In this document: positions 15,871 to 25,105 of the stretch, one piece after another
Position numbering within the stretch: the stretch's first letter is position 1
Layout of the letters: every line of letters starts with the position of its first letter
NCBI GenBank assembly: GCA_018713515.1
Contig: DVOO01000019.1
Span: 1-64,000, forward strand
Direction of reading: 5' to 3'
DNA from: Candidatus Scatomonas pullistercoris
Lineage (GTDB): Bacteria > Bacillota > Clostridia > Lachnospirales > Lachnospiraceae
Length of the DNA: 64,000 nucleotides
Position numbers and translations under genes: made by a program
The notes under the pieces: model-generated
Database searches by the model: none
What the model saw: the letters and a program-made list of their open reading frames with translations, nothing else
Told to the model about the DNA's origin: nothing

Positions 15871-16782
15871 CTAAACCCCTTCATAATCAAAAGCCGGAAT
15901 GAAGCTTTCCCCGGCCGTATTCCCCTCCTGAATAAATCCCTGCTCCACGCCCAGCTCCAGCGCATACTCTATCAGAGCATTATATTCCCGCTTTGTCACT
16001 CTCCTGCAGAGCTCCGGATACTTCTCCTCCAGTTCTCCAAATGGCGTGTACTGGTTCAGCAGGCTCAGATAAACACGGTTTCCGAAGCTTTCGTGTACAT
16101 ACCTGACTATATTCCTGGCCTCCCTCACCCGCCCCGGCAGGAGCAGATGGCGCACAATAACTCCCTTCTGCATGATTCCGTCTTCCAGGAAAACGGGTTT
16201 GGGGCACTGACGTACCATCTCTTCCAGAGCTTTTTTTGCCCTCTCCGGATAGTCCGGCGCAGAGGAATATCTCCGGGCTGTCTCTTCCTCTATGTATTTA
16301 AAATCCGTCAGATAAACATCTATGCTGCCCTCCAGGCTCCGCAGAATCTCCGGCTTTTCATAGCCGCTGCAGTTAAACACCACCGGAAGCTTCAGCCCGG
16401 AAGCTTTCGCCATCCGCAGACTTTCCAGAATCTGCGGTACATAGTGCGTAGGCGTCACAAGATTAATATTCTGTGCTCCTTTTTCCTGGAGTTCCAGAAA
16501 AATCTCCGCAAGCCTGCCTTCTGAAATTTCCTTTCCCGCTCTTCCCCCGGAGATTTCCCGGTTCTGGCAGTAGACGCAGCGCAGGGGACATCCGGAAAAA
16601 AAGACGGTTCCGGAACCCTGCTCTCCGGAAATACATGGCTCCTCCCACATGTGCAGAGCTGCCCGGGCAACCTTCAGCACGGCGCGGACCCCGCACACCC
16701 CCGGACTGCCGGACAGCCGTCGTGCTCCGCATTCTCTCGGACACAGACGGCAGGGCTCCAGCCAGTTTTCTTCCTTCACCAT
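15871..16782 (-). CDS. Radical SAM protein of the PflA-like COG1313 group
   Basis: The 303-aa protein has an N-terminal Cys-rich segment (CRLCPRECGA, then GVCGV) and the radical SAM cluster motif CPLRCVYCQN near residue 65, which binds a 4Fe-4S cluster with SAM. The C-terminal half fits the TIM-barrel of pyruvate-formate-lyase-activating-enzyme relatives. The family's target is not established; there is no glycyl-radical enzyme gene next door. It lies between the PPK2 and rlmI genes and is probably co-transcribed with them. Confidence 0.87.
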   Translation of the reverse strand: MVKEENWLEPCRLCPRECGARRLSGSPGVCGVRAVLKVARAALHMWEEPCISGEQGSGTVFFSGCPLRCVYCQNREISGGRAGKEISEGRLAEIFLELQEKGAQNINLVTPTHYVPQILESLRMAKASGLKLPVVFNCSGYEKPEILRSLEGSIDVYLTDFKYIEEETARRYSSAPDYPERAKKALEEMVRQCPKPVFLEDGIMQKGVIVRHLLLPGRVREARNIVRYVHESFGNRVYLSLLNQYTPFGELEEKYPELCRRVTKREYNALIEYALELGVEQGFIQEGNTAGESFIPAFDYEGV

Positions 16783-16798
16783 CCCTCTCTCCTCTGCC

Positions 16799-18289
16799 TC
16801 ATTTTTTGTTCAGGCCTTTATCCAGGGCTTCCACGACTGTTTTCAGTACTTTCAGCCTGGCGTAATATTTGCAGTTTCCTTCCACAATGATCCAGGGAGC
16901 CCGGGCTGTAGATGTTTTCACGATCATTTCATTAACTGCCGGCTCATACTGATCCCACTTGGCGCGGTTTCTCCAGTCTTCTTCTGTAATCTTCCAGGAC
17001 TTTTCCGGATTCTCCTGGCGGGCCAGAAAGCGCCGCTCCTGCTCCGCCTTATCAATCTGAAGCCAGAACTTCAGCACGATCACGCCGGCCTGGGTCAGCT
17101 GTTCTTCCATCTCATTGATCTCCCGGTAAGCCCTCTGCCATTCCGCCTGGCTGCAGAAGCCTTCGATCCGCTCCACCATAACCCGGCCGTACCAGGTCCG
17201 GTCAAAAATGGCAATATGACCGCCGGCCGGCATTTTCGTCCAGAAACGCCAGAGATAATGGTGGGCTTTTTCGTAGTCATTCGGCGAGGAAGTGGGAACT
17301 ACCTCATAACCTCTGGGATCCATGCACTCCGTCAGCCTTTTGATTGCTCCGCCCTTGCCCGCAGCATCCCAGCCTTCAAATCCCAGCACCACCGGAATTT
17401 TTTCCCGGTACAGTTCGCTCTGGAGAAGTGCCAGCTTTTTCTGATACTCCTTCAGTTTTTCTTTATATTTTTCCTTTTTTACTGTTTTGGACAGATCTAC
17501 CTTTTCCAGGGGGGAGGAGGATCCGGAGGATTCCTTTGCCCGGAGATATGGCTCTGCTCTCCGCTCTCTTTTTTCCGTTTCTTCCCGTATCCTTCCTCTC
17601 AGCGCCTTTGCCACGCAGTCAAGAATTCTTACAGAAGCATATCCGTCATCCTCAGCTTCCACCACATGCCAGGGGGCATATTCCGTATCCGTATTCACCA
17701 GCATCTCATCGTTGATGGCAAAGTAGTCTTCATACTGTTTGTGATGTTTCCAGTCATCCTTTGTCACTCTCCATTTTGTTTTCGGAGAATTTTCCAGTTT
17801 TTCAAACCGTCGTTTCTGCTCCGCCTTTGATATGTGCAGGAAAAATTTAATAATCAGCATGCCGTCCACTGTCAGCATCCGCTCGAAGGAATTGATCTCA
17901 TTATAGGCGCATGCCACCTGCTCCCGGGTCATGTGCCGGTCCTCCCGTTCCCGCAGCACCCGGGTATACCAGCTTCTGTCGAAAATATACATTCTTCCTC
18001 TGGAAGGAAGCCGGTTCCAGAAACGCCACATATAAGGGCGCCGTTCTTCCTCCTCCGAGGCCCTCTGAATCGAATATACCTTGAATCCCCTGGGATCCAG
18101 CGGCTGAATCATCCGGTTAATGAGACGCCCCTTTCCTGACGCTCCCCAGCCCTCAAAGACCACCATCACCGGTATTTTCAGCTCCCTGGCCTTTCTCTGC
18201 AGAGCCGCCACTTCCGCATCCAGTCTCTCCAGCTTTTCCTTTGCATCTTTCTTTTTCACGTTTTTGGACAAATCCATGTTTTCCAGCAT
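16799..18289 (-). CDS. pap: Two-domain PPK2-type polyphosphate:AMP phosphotransferase
   Basis: The 496-aa protein contains two copies of the PPK2 P-loop kinase domain, at about 10-240 and 255-496, each with its Walker A (FEGWGASGKG and FEGWDAAGKG) and a FDRSWY/FDRTWY motif after the lid region. Tandem-domain (class II) PPK2 enzymes transfer phosphate from polyphosphate to AMP, making ADP; in studied members the C-terminal copy is the active one. It acts in the cytosol in energy and polyphosphate turnover. A CodY-box-like sequence overlaps its promoter region. Confidence 0.92.
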   Translation of the reverse strand: MLENMDLSKNVKKKDAKEKLERLDAEVAALQRKARELKIPVMVVFEGWGASGKGRLINRMIQPLDPRGFKVYSIQRASEEEERRPYMWRFWNRLPSRGRMYIFDRSWYTRVLREREDRHMTREQVACAYNEINSFERMLTVDGMLIIKFFLHISKAEQKRRFEKLENSPKTKWRVTKDDWKHHKQYEDYFAINDEMLVNTDTEYAPWHVVEAEDDGYASVRILDCVAKALRGRIREETEKRERRAEPYLRAKESSGSSSPLEKVDLSKTVKKEKYKEKLKEYQKKLALLQSELYREKIPVVLGFEGWDAAGKGGAIKRLTECMDPRGYEVVPTSSPNDYEKAHHYLWRFWTKMPAGGHIAIFDRTWYGRVMVERIEGFCSQAEWQRAYREINEMEEQLTQAGVIVLKFWLQIDKAEQERRFLARQENPEKSWKITEEDWRNRAKWDQYEPAVNEMIVKTSTARAPWIIVEGNCKYYARLKVLKTVVEALDKGLNKK

Positions 18290-18349
18290 TGCCGTACACC
18301 CTCCTTTCCTTTTTCACGCACGATTGTTCTGTTGTTGACAGTGTACCAC

Positions 18350-18364
18350 AATTTTCTGAAAAAT
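18350..18364 (-). promoter_or_regulatory. CodY-box-like sequence before the PPK2 gene
   Basis: AATTTTCTGAAAAAT matches the CodY consensus AATTTTCWGAAAATT at 14 of 15 positions. On the minus strand it lies just upstream of a TACACT -10-like element, where binding should repress. codY itself is in this window. CodY binding is predicted from the motif alone. Confidence 0.5.
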
Positions 18365-18382
18365 AATATTGTTTCTGAGAAT

Positions 18383-19075
18383 TTACCTCAAAATCACCGG
18401 AAGCGTCTGATCCGCCAAAAGCTCTTCCGGAGTTACATAGCAGTCCACAGCCAGAAGACGCACCCCCTCTGCGGATGCCCTTCGGAGAGCCTCCCCGAAG
18501 GCCGGGTGCGTCCGGTCATTGGGCGCGACCGCGCGAATCCCCTTCATCTGCACCACGAACAGAAGATACGCCTCGCAGCCGCTCTTCCGACATTGAATCA
18601 GTTCCTCCACATGGCGGACGCCCCTCTCCGTGGGAGCGTCCGGAAACCTGGCAATTCCCTCTTCCTCCAGGGTCACTCCCTTCACTTCCAGAAAAGCCCT
18701 TCTCTCTCCGGCCTCCGCATACAGATCAAACCGCGAATGCGCAAATCGCACCTCACGCCGGATCTGTACATTCTCCGGAAACAGCCCGCTCCTGGGAAGC
18801 CATTCCTCCGCTACGCGGTTCGGTGCCTGAGAATCCACATTTATCAGCTGTTCTCCCTTCCTTACGCAGATCAGATCATACAGTGTTTTTCTCGCCGGAT
18901 TTTCCGCCCGCTGCACCCAGACTTCCGCTCCCGGCACGAAAAGCTCCCGGCACCGTCCCGTATTTTTTACATGGCAGACGGTACTGCCCTCCGCCGGTCC
19001 ATCCAGGCGCACATGAGCCACAAACCGATTCAGCCGTTCCTGAAAAATCCCTCTTTCCATTCTTTTATATCGCAC
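18383..19075 (-). CDS. sfsA: SfsA family sugar-fermentation stimulation / nuclease-like protein
   Basis: The 230-aa protein matches SfsA: an OB-like N-terminus with FVAHVRLDG and CHVKNTGRC, then the PD-(D/E)XK-like core RFDLYAEAGERRAFLEVKGVTL, and QMKGI near the C-terminus. E. coli SfsA was named for a maltose phenotype and has been proposed to bind or cut nucleic acid; the cellular role is unsettled. The likely start is GTG 19075 behind GAGGAAACC; ATG 19060 is the alternative. It follows trmO by 7 bases. Confidence 0.9.
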   Translation of the reverse strand: MRYKRMERGIFQERLNRFVAHVRLDGPAEGSTVCHVKNTGRCRELFVPGAEVWVQRAENPARKTLYDLICVRKGEQLINVDSQAPNRVAEEWLPRSGLFPENVQIRREVRFAHSRFDLYAEAGERRAFLEVKGVTLEEEGIARFPDAPTERGVRHVEELIQCRKSGCEAYLLFVVQMKGIRAVAPNDRTHPAFGEALRRASAEGVRLLAVDCYVTPEELLADQTLPVILR

Positions 19076-19082
19076 GGTTTCC

Positions 19083-19778
19083 TCACTCCCGTTTCCATTC
19101 TTCCAGGGCCAGCACCTTTACCCTGCCATTCTCCACACGGAATTTCACATCAAAGCCGCCAAAAGGCAGGCCGTAAATCCGCGCCTCATCTCTCTGATAT
19201 CCCGGCCGCACATCCTGCGACAACACAGCCAGCAGCGCCTCTCTGCTCCCGGCGGGGATCTGTTCCAGCAGAGTCTCCGGAAAATCTACGTCCAGCCGGG
19301 TCTCCGGAATTTTCTCCGCAAATCCTCCCGCCGCCTCCGGATGGCTGTCTCCGGACGGCAGATACGGCTTGATATCAAAAATAGGCGTTCCGTCCATAAG
19401 ATCCGCCCCGGATACAATCAGCACCTCTCCATACCCGGGCCACTTTTCCATGCGGAGCAGCTGCACAGAAGACAAACCGATGGCGTTCGGCCGGAAAGGT
19501 GAGCGGCTGGCAAAAACCCCCACCCGCCTGTTCCCGCCCAGGCGGGGAGGCCGGACCGTGGGGGACCATTCCTCCCGGACAGCCTCCGAAAACTGCCAGA
19601 TCAGCCAGATATGAGAAAACTCCTCCAGCCCCCGCAGGGCCTCCGGATTCCGGTAAGCGGGTTCAAACACCACTGCGGCTGTAAGCTCCGGAATCAGACC
19701 GCTCTGCCTGGGTATCCCGAACTTCGTGGGAAAATCGCTGTGAATCCTGGCGATCACCTTTAATGTATAAGTATCCAT
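19083..19778 (-). CDS. trmO: TrmO/TsaA-type tRNA m6t6A37 methyltransferase
   Basis: The 231-aa protein has the TrmO beta-barrel: IARIHSDFPTKFGIPRQ at the N-terminus, then EEFSHIWLIWQF, and the SAM-contacting RSPFRPNAIGLS. TrmO N6-methylates threonylcarbamoyl-A37 in tRNA. The open frame extends to 20126, but ATG 19778 is right: GGGAGGGAAG lies just upstream and the extension has no family similarity and overlaps the divergent yitT-like gene. The C-terminal TrmO extension (PGYQRDEARIYGLPFGGFDVKF) is present. Confidence 0.9.
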   Translation of the reverse strand: MDTYTLKVIARIHSDFPTKFGIPRQSGLIPELTAAVVFEPAYRNPEALRGLEEFSHIWLIWQFSEAVREEWSPTVRPPRLGGNRRVGVFASRSPFRPNAIGLSSVQLLRMEKWPGYGEVLIVSGADLMDGTPIFDIKPYLPSGDSHPEAAGGFAEKIPETRLDVDFPETLLEQIPAGSREALLAVLSQDVRPGYQRDEARIYGLPFGGFDVKFRVENGRVKVLALEEWKRE

Positions 19779-19866
19779 ATATCTTCCCTCCCTGTCCCCG
19801 GCACTGCCGCATAGATCCTCCCCGTCCGGGCATACTGTAAAAAACACAGGTACAGAAAGGAATCCC

Positions 19867-20727
19867 ATGGCGCGTCCAGGCACTGCTGAAAAAATTATTT
19901 GCAATATTCTGCTGGAAGCGGCCGGAGGCATGCTGGCAGCCGTCGGTATTGTCAATTTTGCTTCTCCCGCCGGCTTCCCCATGGTGGGCGTCAGCGGCAT
20001 CGCTCTGATCTTCCACCGGCTGCTGGGCACGCCCATCGGCACCGTCTCTCTCCTGCTGAATCTTCCCATTGCAGCCGTATGCTTCCGCATCCTCGGCCGG
20101 CGCTTCCTGCTCCGTTCCCTGCGCACAATGCTGCTTACAACCTTTCTGATGGATGCAGCTGCTCCTCTCCTGCCTCTCTATCAGGGTGATAAAATCCTGG
20201 CCGCTCTCTGTGCCGGCGTCCTGACGGGGCTTGGCTATGCGCTGATCTACACCAGAGGCTCCTCCACCGGCGGCGCGGATTTTATCGTGCTGTCTTTCAA
20301 GAAAAAGAATCCCCACATTTCTCTGGGAAAAATCACTTTTTTCAACGATCTGCTGGTGGTCACCGCCGGAGCCTTTCTGACATCCGGAGAAATTGACGGC
20401 CTGATCTGTGGCATTCTCGTAAGTTTTCTTTTATCGGCTGTAGTAGATAAGGTTCTCTACGGCATCAGCGCCGGAAAACTGGGGCTGATCATCACCGACC
20501 GTCCACGGGCCGTGGCAGAAAAAATAGACGCCCTCATCGGACGCGGCTGCACCTTTCTGAAGGCTTCCGGCAGCTATTCCGGCCGGGAAAAGCCGGTAGT
20601 CCTCTGTGCCTGCAATAATAAACAGATGTTTCTGATCCGTGAAGCCATAAAAGAAATGGAGCCCTCCGCCTTTGTCATCATTCTGGAATCCAATGAAGTT
20701 CTGGGCGAGGGCTTTTCCCGAAGCTGA
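19867..20727 (+). CDS. YitT family membrane protein (DUF161 and DUF2179)
   Basis: The 286-aa protein has about six hydrophobic segments in the first 200 residues, with TRGSSTGGADFIV typical of the family, and a C-terminal soluble DUF2179 domain (about 205-280: KLGLIITDRP, then CTFLKASGSYSG). Function is not established; these are common paralogues in Firmicutes. AAAGGA precedes the ATG. Its stop and that of the convergent nth gene are separated by a single base. Confidence 0.9.
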   Translation: MARPGTAEKIICNILLEAAGGMLAAVGIVNFASPAGFPMVGVSGIALIFHRLLGTPIGTVSLLLNLPIAAVCFRILGRRFLLRSLRTMLLTTFLMDAAAPLLPLYQGDKILAALCAGVLTGLGYALIYTRGSSTGGADFIVLSFKKKNPHISLGKITFFNDLLVVTAGAFLTSGEIDGLICGILVSFLLSAVVDKVLYGISAGKLGLIITDRPRAVAEKIDALIGRGCTFLKASGSYSGREKPVVLCACNNKQMFLIREAIKEMEPSAFVIILESNEVLGEGFSRS

Positions 20728-20728
20728 A

Positions 20729-21370
20729 TTACGGTTCTACACCATTTCTGGCACAGATGTCGTACAGGCAGCATTTGTCGCAGTGAGGTTTCGTCCGGGC
20801 TGTACAGATATCCCGGCCATGATAGACCAGCCGGTGGCAGAGATCGCTCCCCTCCTCCGGCGGCACAATCTTCCAGAGCGCCATCTCCACTTTTTTCGGT
20901 TCCTTGATCTGATCCACCAGCCCGATGCGGTTGGAAAGGCGGATGCAGTGTGTATCTGTCACAATGGCCGGTTTTCCGAACACATCTCCCATAATCAGAT
21001 TCGCGCTTTTTCTTCCCACGCCGGGCAGCTTCAGAAGCGCGTCAAAATCCTCCGGAACTTTTCCGCCGTACTGCTCCTTCAGAATTTTCATGCATCCGCT
21101 GATGTCTCTGGCCTTGCTGCGTCCCAGGCCGCAGGGTCGGACAATCCTTTCTATATCCTCCACATCACCTTCCGCCAACGCTTCCACCGTGGGATATCTC
21201 GCATACAGATCCTGCACCACCACGTTTACTCTGGCGTCTGTGCACTGAGCCGCCAGCCGCACACTCACCAGAAGCTTCCAGGCCTCATTATAGTCAAGGG
21301 TACATCCCGCGTCCGGGTATTCTTCCTTCAGCCGCCGGATCACTTCCAGGGCAAGTTCTGCTTTTGTCAT
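20729..21370 (-). CDS. nth: Endonuclease III (base-excision repair glycosylase)
   Basis: The 213-aa protein has the helix-hairpin-helix LPGVGRKSANLIMG with the catalytic Lys, the catalytic Asp in IVTDTH, and a C-terminal four-Cys iron-sulfur loop. It removes oxidised pyrimidines from DNA and nicks the abasic site. The first Cys spacing reads seven residues (CTARTKPHC) rather than the usual six. The start ATG overlaps the TGA of the upstream hydrolase by four bases, so the two are translationally coupled. Confidence 0.93.
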   Translation of the reverse strand: MTKAELALEVIRRLKEEYPDAGCTLDYNEAWKLLVSVRLAAQCTDARVNVVVQDLYARYPTVEALAEGDVEDIERIVRPCGLGRSKARDISGCMKILKEQYGGKVPEDFDALLKLPGVGRKSANLIMGDVFGKPAIVTDTHCIRLSNRIGLVDQIKEPKKVEMALWKIVPPEEGSDLCHRLVYHGRDICTARTKPHCDKCCLYDICARNGVEP

Positions 21371-22338
21371 TTCCCCATATCCTCTCTTTCTGCCTTCTTC
21401 TGAAGAATCCGTTCACACCAGTCCGCTATATCCTGATATACCTGCTCCTTTCCCCGTTCATTTAAAATCTCATGCCGGTACTCCGGATACAGGCGGCAGG
21501 TCAGATCCTGGATGCCGGCTTTCCGCAGCTGTGCCTCCACCCGCCTGACGCCCCGGCCCAGATCCCCCACCGGGTCCCTCTCTCCGGACAGCAGGAGCAG
21601 CGGCAGATCCTTTGGAATCCGCCGGAGATATTTCTCCTGGTTATCATAATGCACTATCTCCAGAACACTGTAAAATCCGTTCAGGGTAAAATGAAAATTG
21701 CAGCCGGGATTCGCGTAATAGGCTTTTACAACCTCTTCATCCCGGGTCAGCCAGCTGTTCTCCGGATGGCTGCCGTCCATATCGAACTGACTGTAGGCGC
21801 CCGAGAAGAATGCTTTCTCCATCAGAGGGCTGCGGTACCTCCAGCCCCGGAAAAGCGCGATGATCCGGGCCAGCACCCTGCCCAGCAGCACCACCGCATC
21901 CGAAACGGAGCCGGTCCCCAGGATCATGGCGCCATCCAGCCCCTCTCCGTGAACAGTCAGATATTTCCGCAGCAGGTAGGATCCCATACTGTGCCCCAGC
22001 ATAAAGTAGGGCAGCTCCGGATATTTTTTCTGCAGGAGCGTCCGCAGATGATGCATATCTGCCGCCATACAGTCGCTCCCTCTCTTTTTTGCTATGTAGC
22101 CTAAGTCCTCCCGGGAACCGATGGATTTTCCATGGCCCAGATGGTCATGGCCCGCCACCAAAAATCCGCGGTCTGTCAAAAACTCCGCAAATCCCTCATA
22201 CCGCTCAATAAACTCAATCATCCCGTGCGCGATCTGTAATACGGCCCGGAAATTTCCGGATTCCGGAGACCAGACCACCGCATGAATTTCTGTTTTCTTG
22301 TCGCTGGAGGGAAAGTAAAATTCTTTTTTCTCTGCCAT
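21367..22338 (-). CDS. Alpha/beta hydrolase, monoacylglycerol lipase / lysophospholipase type
   Basis: The 323-aa protein fits the Hydrolase_4 family: oxyanion region IAHGM, DHLGHGKS, nucleophile elbow GHSMGS, acid ERDPVGD and catalytic His in YRHEILNE. It probably hydrolyses ester bonds of membrane-derived lipids in the cytosol; the substrate is not known. The frame extends to 22440, but ATG 22338 (MAEKKEF) has GGAGGACA in front and is preferred; the extension would overlap the divergent DUF1848 gene. Confidence 0.87.
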   Translation of the reverse strand: MAEKKEFYFPSSDKKTEIHAVVWSPESGNFRAVLQIAHGMIEFIERYEGFAEFLTDRGFLVAGHDHLGHGKSIGSREDLGYIAKKRGSDCMAADMHHLRTLLQKKYPELPYFMLGHSMGSYLLRKYLTVHGEGLDGAMILGTGSVSDAVVLLGRVLARIIALFRGWRYRSPLMEKAFFSGAYSQFDMDGSHPENSWLTRDEEVVKAYYANPGCNFHFTLNGFYSVLEIVHYDNQEKYLRRIPKDLPLLLLSGERDPVGDLGRGVRRVEAQLRKAGIQDLTCRLYPEYRHEILNERGKEQVYQDIADWCERILQKKAEREDMGK

Positions 22339-22428
22339 TGCTGTCCTCCGGTCTTGCTTTCTTTTCTTCCGATTATAGTTTATAATTGAAAAAACAGCAA
22401 GTACGGCCATCTGTGAAAGGAGAAGAAA

Positions 22429-23367
22429 ATGATCATACATACGGGCCTGCGAACAGATATCCCTGCATTCTATGCCGAATGGCTGGCAAACCGCCTGAGG
22501 GAGGGGTATGTCTGTGTAAGAAATCCCTACAGCCCTGCTTCCGTGACAAAATACCGCCTTTCCCCGGATGTGGTGGACCTGATCGTTTTCTGTACCAAGA
22601 ACCCCTCTCCTCTGCTGCCCCGGATGGATCTACTGAAAAGCTACGGGCAGTACTGGTTCGTCACGATTACTCCTTACGGCCGAGATATTGAACCCCATGT
22701 CCCGGATAAACGTTTCATCATTCGCACTTTTCAGAAGCTCTCCCGGCTGGTTGGGGCAGACTCCATGGCCTGGCGCTACGATCCCATTCTTCTGACCGGA
22801 GAATGGACGATCCGCCGTCACCTGTCAGCTTTCGGGGAAATTGCCGCTCAGCTGGAGGGCTATACCCATACCTGCGTCATCAGCTTTCTGGATCTGTACC
22901 GAAAAGTGCTCCGGAATTTTCCGGAGGGCCGGACCGTTTCGGAGGAAGAACGGCTGGCCCTGGGCCGGGAGATGATCCGCATGGCAGATTCTCACCGTAT
23001 GGTTCTTCGGACCTGCGCGGAAGGAACGGAACTGGCCCCCTATGGCGCAGACTGCAGCGGCTGCATGACTGCACGGATCTTTGAGAAGGCCGTCCATGAA
23101 AAACTGCAGCTTCCAAAGAAAAAAACTGCCCGCAGAGAATGCGCCTGTTTTCTTACGAATGACATCGGCGCGTATGATTCCTGCGGACACCTCTGCCGTT
23201 ACTGCTATGCGAACGCAAATTCGGAAGCCGTCCGGCGGAACATGCTCCTTCACGATCCATCCTCCCCCTTTCTTATCGGCAGTTTCCGTCCGGACGACCG
23301 GATACATACGGCCCTTCAGAAATCCTGGCTGGACCGCCAGCTTTCCCTCCGCGACTTTATGCCCTGA
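22429..23367 (+). CDS. DUF1848 family protein with Cys-rich C-terminus
   Basis: The 312-aa product matches DUF1848: start MIIHTGLRTDIPAFY, the central SMAWRYDPILLT, and a C-terminal cluster CGHLCRYCYAN that resembles a radical-SAM-type or other iron-sulfur/zinc site, plus further Cys at CSGC. The function is unknown; the CxxxCxYC spacing hints at an Fe-S cluster. AAAGGAGAAG precedes the ATG. It is transcribed alone, divergently from the hydrolase-nth pair, and its stop lies 5 bases from the convergent YdcZ-type gene. Confidence 0.9.
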   Translation: MIIHTGLRTDIPAFYAEWLANRLREGYVCVRNPYSPASVTKYRLSPDVVDLIVFCTKNPSPLLPRMDLLKSYGQYWFVTITPYGRDIEPHVPDKRFIIRTFQKLSRLVGADSMAWRYDPILLTGEWTIRRHLSAFGEIAAQLEGYTHTCVISFLDLYRKVLRNFPEGRTVSEEERLALGREMIRMADSHRMVLRTCAEGTELAPYGADCSGCMTARIFEKAVHEKLQLPKKKTARRECACFLTNDIGAYDSCGHLCRYCYANANSEAVRRNMLLHDPSSPFLIGSFRPDDRIHTALQKSWLDRQLSLRDFMP

Positions 23368-23372
23368 GGGGT

Positions 23373-23804
23373 TTATTCCCACTTAAACAGAATAACTCCG
23401 GCCACCGCCACGCCGAGTCCGAGAAGCTTTCTAAGTTCCAGCGGCTGACGCTCCACGCCAAACCACCCCAGCAGCTCGACCAGATAGGAGACGGCCAGCT
23501 GAGCGATGACGATAAGCATGGTAGCGCGGGCCGGTCCCAAAGCGTCCATGCCCTTGATGACCGTGATCGTAATAAACGCTCCGATCACGCCTCCCAGCAG
23601 CGCATACTTATTGTCCATTTTCCAGAGGGCGCCGATGCTCTCTCTCCCCGTAACCAGCCACGCCGCCAGACAGACCGCCAGCGCCGAAAGCTGGACCCAT
23701 CCTGCCGCCACCCAGATACTGCTCTGTTTCGTCACCTCCGTGTTAAATACACCCTGAATACTCATCAGCGCCCCCGACAAAAGCGCAATCAAAATCCCTG
23801 CCAC
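23373..23804 (-). CDS. YdcZ/DUF606-type DMT-family transporter (half-size)
   Basis: The 143-aa protein is very hydrophobic, with about five membrane segments and the N-terminal motif LIALLSGALMSIQGVFNT typical of DUF606. These are drug/metabolite-superfamily proteins half the normal size that probably work as dimers or pairs; the substrate is unknown. It sits alone between the DUF1848 gene and the argD terminator. Confidence 0.87.
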   Translation of the reverse strand: MAGILIALLSGALMSIQGVFNTEVTKQSSIWVAAGWVQLSALAVCLAAWLVTGRESIGALWKMDNKYALLGGVIGAFITITVIKGMDALGPARATMLIVIAQLAVSYLVELLGWFGVERQPLELRKLLGLGVAVAGVILFKWE

Positions 23805-23873
23805 TTCCGCACACTCCTTTTTCCTTTACTATGCCCAAAAGAAGCTCTGCCTATACCGGCCGGGCGCACTGCG

Positions 23874-23909
23874 GCAAAAACAGCCGGTTCTCTCATCCGA
23901 ACCGGCTGT
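23874..23909 (-). terminator. Terminator of the argCJBD operon
   Basis: Perfect arms ACAGCCGGTT / AACCGGCTGT (23880-23909) followed by TTTTTG on the minus strand, 9 bases after the argD stop. Confidence 0.85.
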
Positions 23910-23917
23910 CCCGCCAT

Positions 23918-25105
23918 TTACAGGGAAGCCTCCAGCTTCTCTGCCATCTCATCGATATCCCTTTCCGTAATAATCAGCGGCGGTACCAAACGCAGTACAT
24001 TGCTGCCTGCACTGATGACCACCAGACCATTTTCCAGCGCCTTTCCGACGATTTCTCCCACCGGGCGCCCTTCTACCACCAGCCCCTGCATAAAGCCCTT
24101 TCCTCTGCGGCCGGAGAAGCAGTCATATTTCTCCACCAGCGCATCCAGCTTCTTCTCCAGATAAGGAGCTGTCTTCTGCACATGCTCTGTGATTTTCAGG
24201 GAATCATACAGATCGAAAACGGTGCTCACCGCCCGGCAGGCCAGGGGATTTCCGCCGTAGGTTGTCCCGTGGTCCCCCGGCACCAGGGAATGCTCCGCAG
24301 CCTTCTCATCCAGCACAAAGGCCCCCACCGGCACACCGCAGCCCAGTGCCTTGGCACAGGTCATTACATCCGGTCTCACTCCGTACTCCTGCCATGCGAA
24401 CATCCAGCCGGTGCGTCCCATGCCGCACTGAATCTCGTCCAGGATCATAAGAATATCTTTCTCATCGCAGAGCTTCCGCACGCCCTCCAGAAATTCCCGG
24501 GTTCCCGGGAAAATACCGCCTTCTCCCTGAACCGTCTCCAGGATTATGGCGCAGGTCTTTTCAGTAATCTGTGCTTTTACACTCTCCAGATCATTGAAAT
24601 CCGCAAAGCGGATACCTCCGATCAGCGGTTTAAAGGGTTCCTGGTAATGTCCGTTGCCCGTGACGGACAGGGCTCCCAGGCTCCTACCATGGAAAGAATG
24701 GTTCATGGCAATGATTTCATGGTCGGTGGAGCCGTCTTTCAGATAGGCGTACTTCCGGGCCACCTTGATGGCTCCCTCAATGGCCTCTGTTCCGCTGTTG
24801 GTGAAAAACACCTTGCTCAGGCCCGAGGCCCTGACCAGCTTCTCCGCTGCCAGCGCCTGGGGAATATTATAGAAAAGATTGGAAGTATGAAGGATCTGGT
24901 CCACCTGCTCCTTCAGCGCTTCGTTATAACGGGTATTCCCGTACCCGAGTGCATACACGGCTATACCCGCCGCAAAATCCAGATACTCTTTGCCGTCAGT
25001 ATCATAAAGATGAACGCCCTCGCCTCTCTCCCAGACCACCGGGGCACGGTTGTAGGTGTGCAGCAGATACTGCTCTGATTTCTGAATATAATCACTTGTC
25101 TTCAT
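23918..25105 (-). CDS. argD: Acetylornithine aminotransferase
   Basis: The 395-aa class III aminotransferase carries the PLP lysine in [14 protein letters not shown], the [11 protein letters not shown] motif, and [12 protein letters not shown]. It converts N-acetylglutamate semialdehyde to N-acetylornithine in arginine synthesis. ATG 25105 (MKTSDYI) is chosen over 25126, which lies deeper in argB; a GAGGAG site precedes it and the two genes overlap by 14 bases. It is the last gene of argC-argJ-argB-argD. Confidence 0.95.
   Translation of the reverse strand: MKTSDYIQKSEQYLLHTYNRAPVVWERGEGVHLYDTDGKEYLDFAAGIAVYALGYGNTRYNEALKEQVDQILHTSNLFYNIPQALAAEKLVRASGLSKVFFTNSGTEAIEGAIKVARKYAYLKDGSTDHEIIAMNHSFHGRSLGALSVTGNGHYQEPFKPLIGGIRFADFNDLESVKAQITEKTCAIILETVQGEGGIFPGTREFLEGVRKLCDEKDILMILDEIQCGMGRTGWMFAWQEYGVRPDVMTCAKALGCGVPVGAFVLDEKAAEHSLVPGDHGTTYGGNPLACRAVSTVFDLYDSLKITEHVQKTAPYLEKKLDALVEKYDCFSGRRGKGFMQGLVVEGRPVGEIVGKALENGLVVISAGSNVLRLVPPLIITERDIDEMAEKLEASL

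Noticed and set aside
15160-16524. 454-codon plus-strand frame
   Set aside because: Antisense to rlmI and the radical SAM gene, which have clear motifs; no ribosome-binding site and low-complexity His/Gln/Pro composition.
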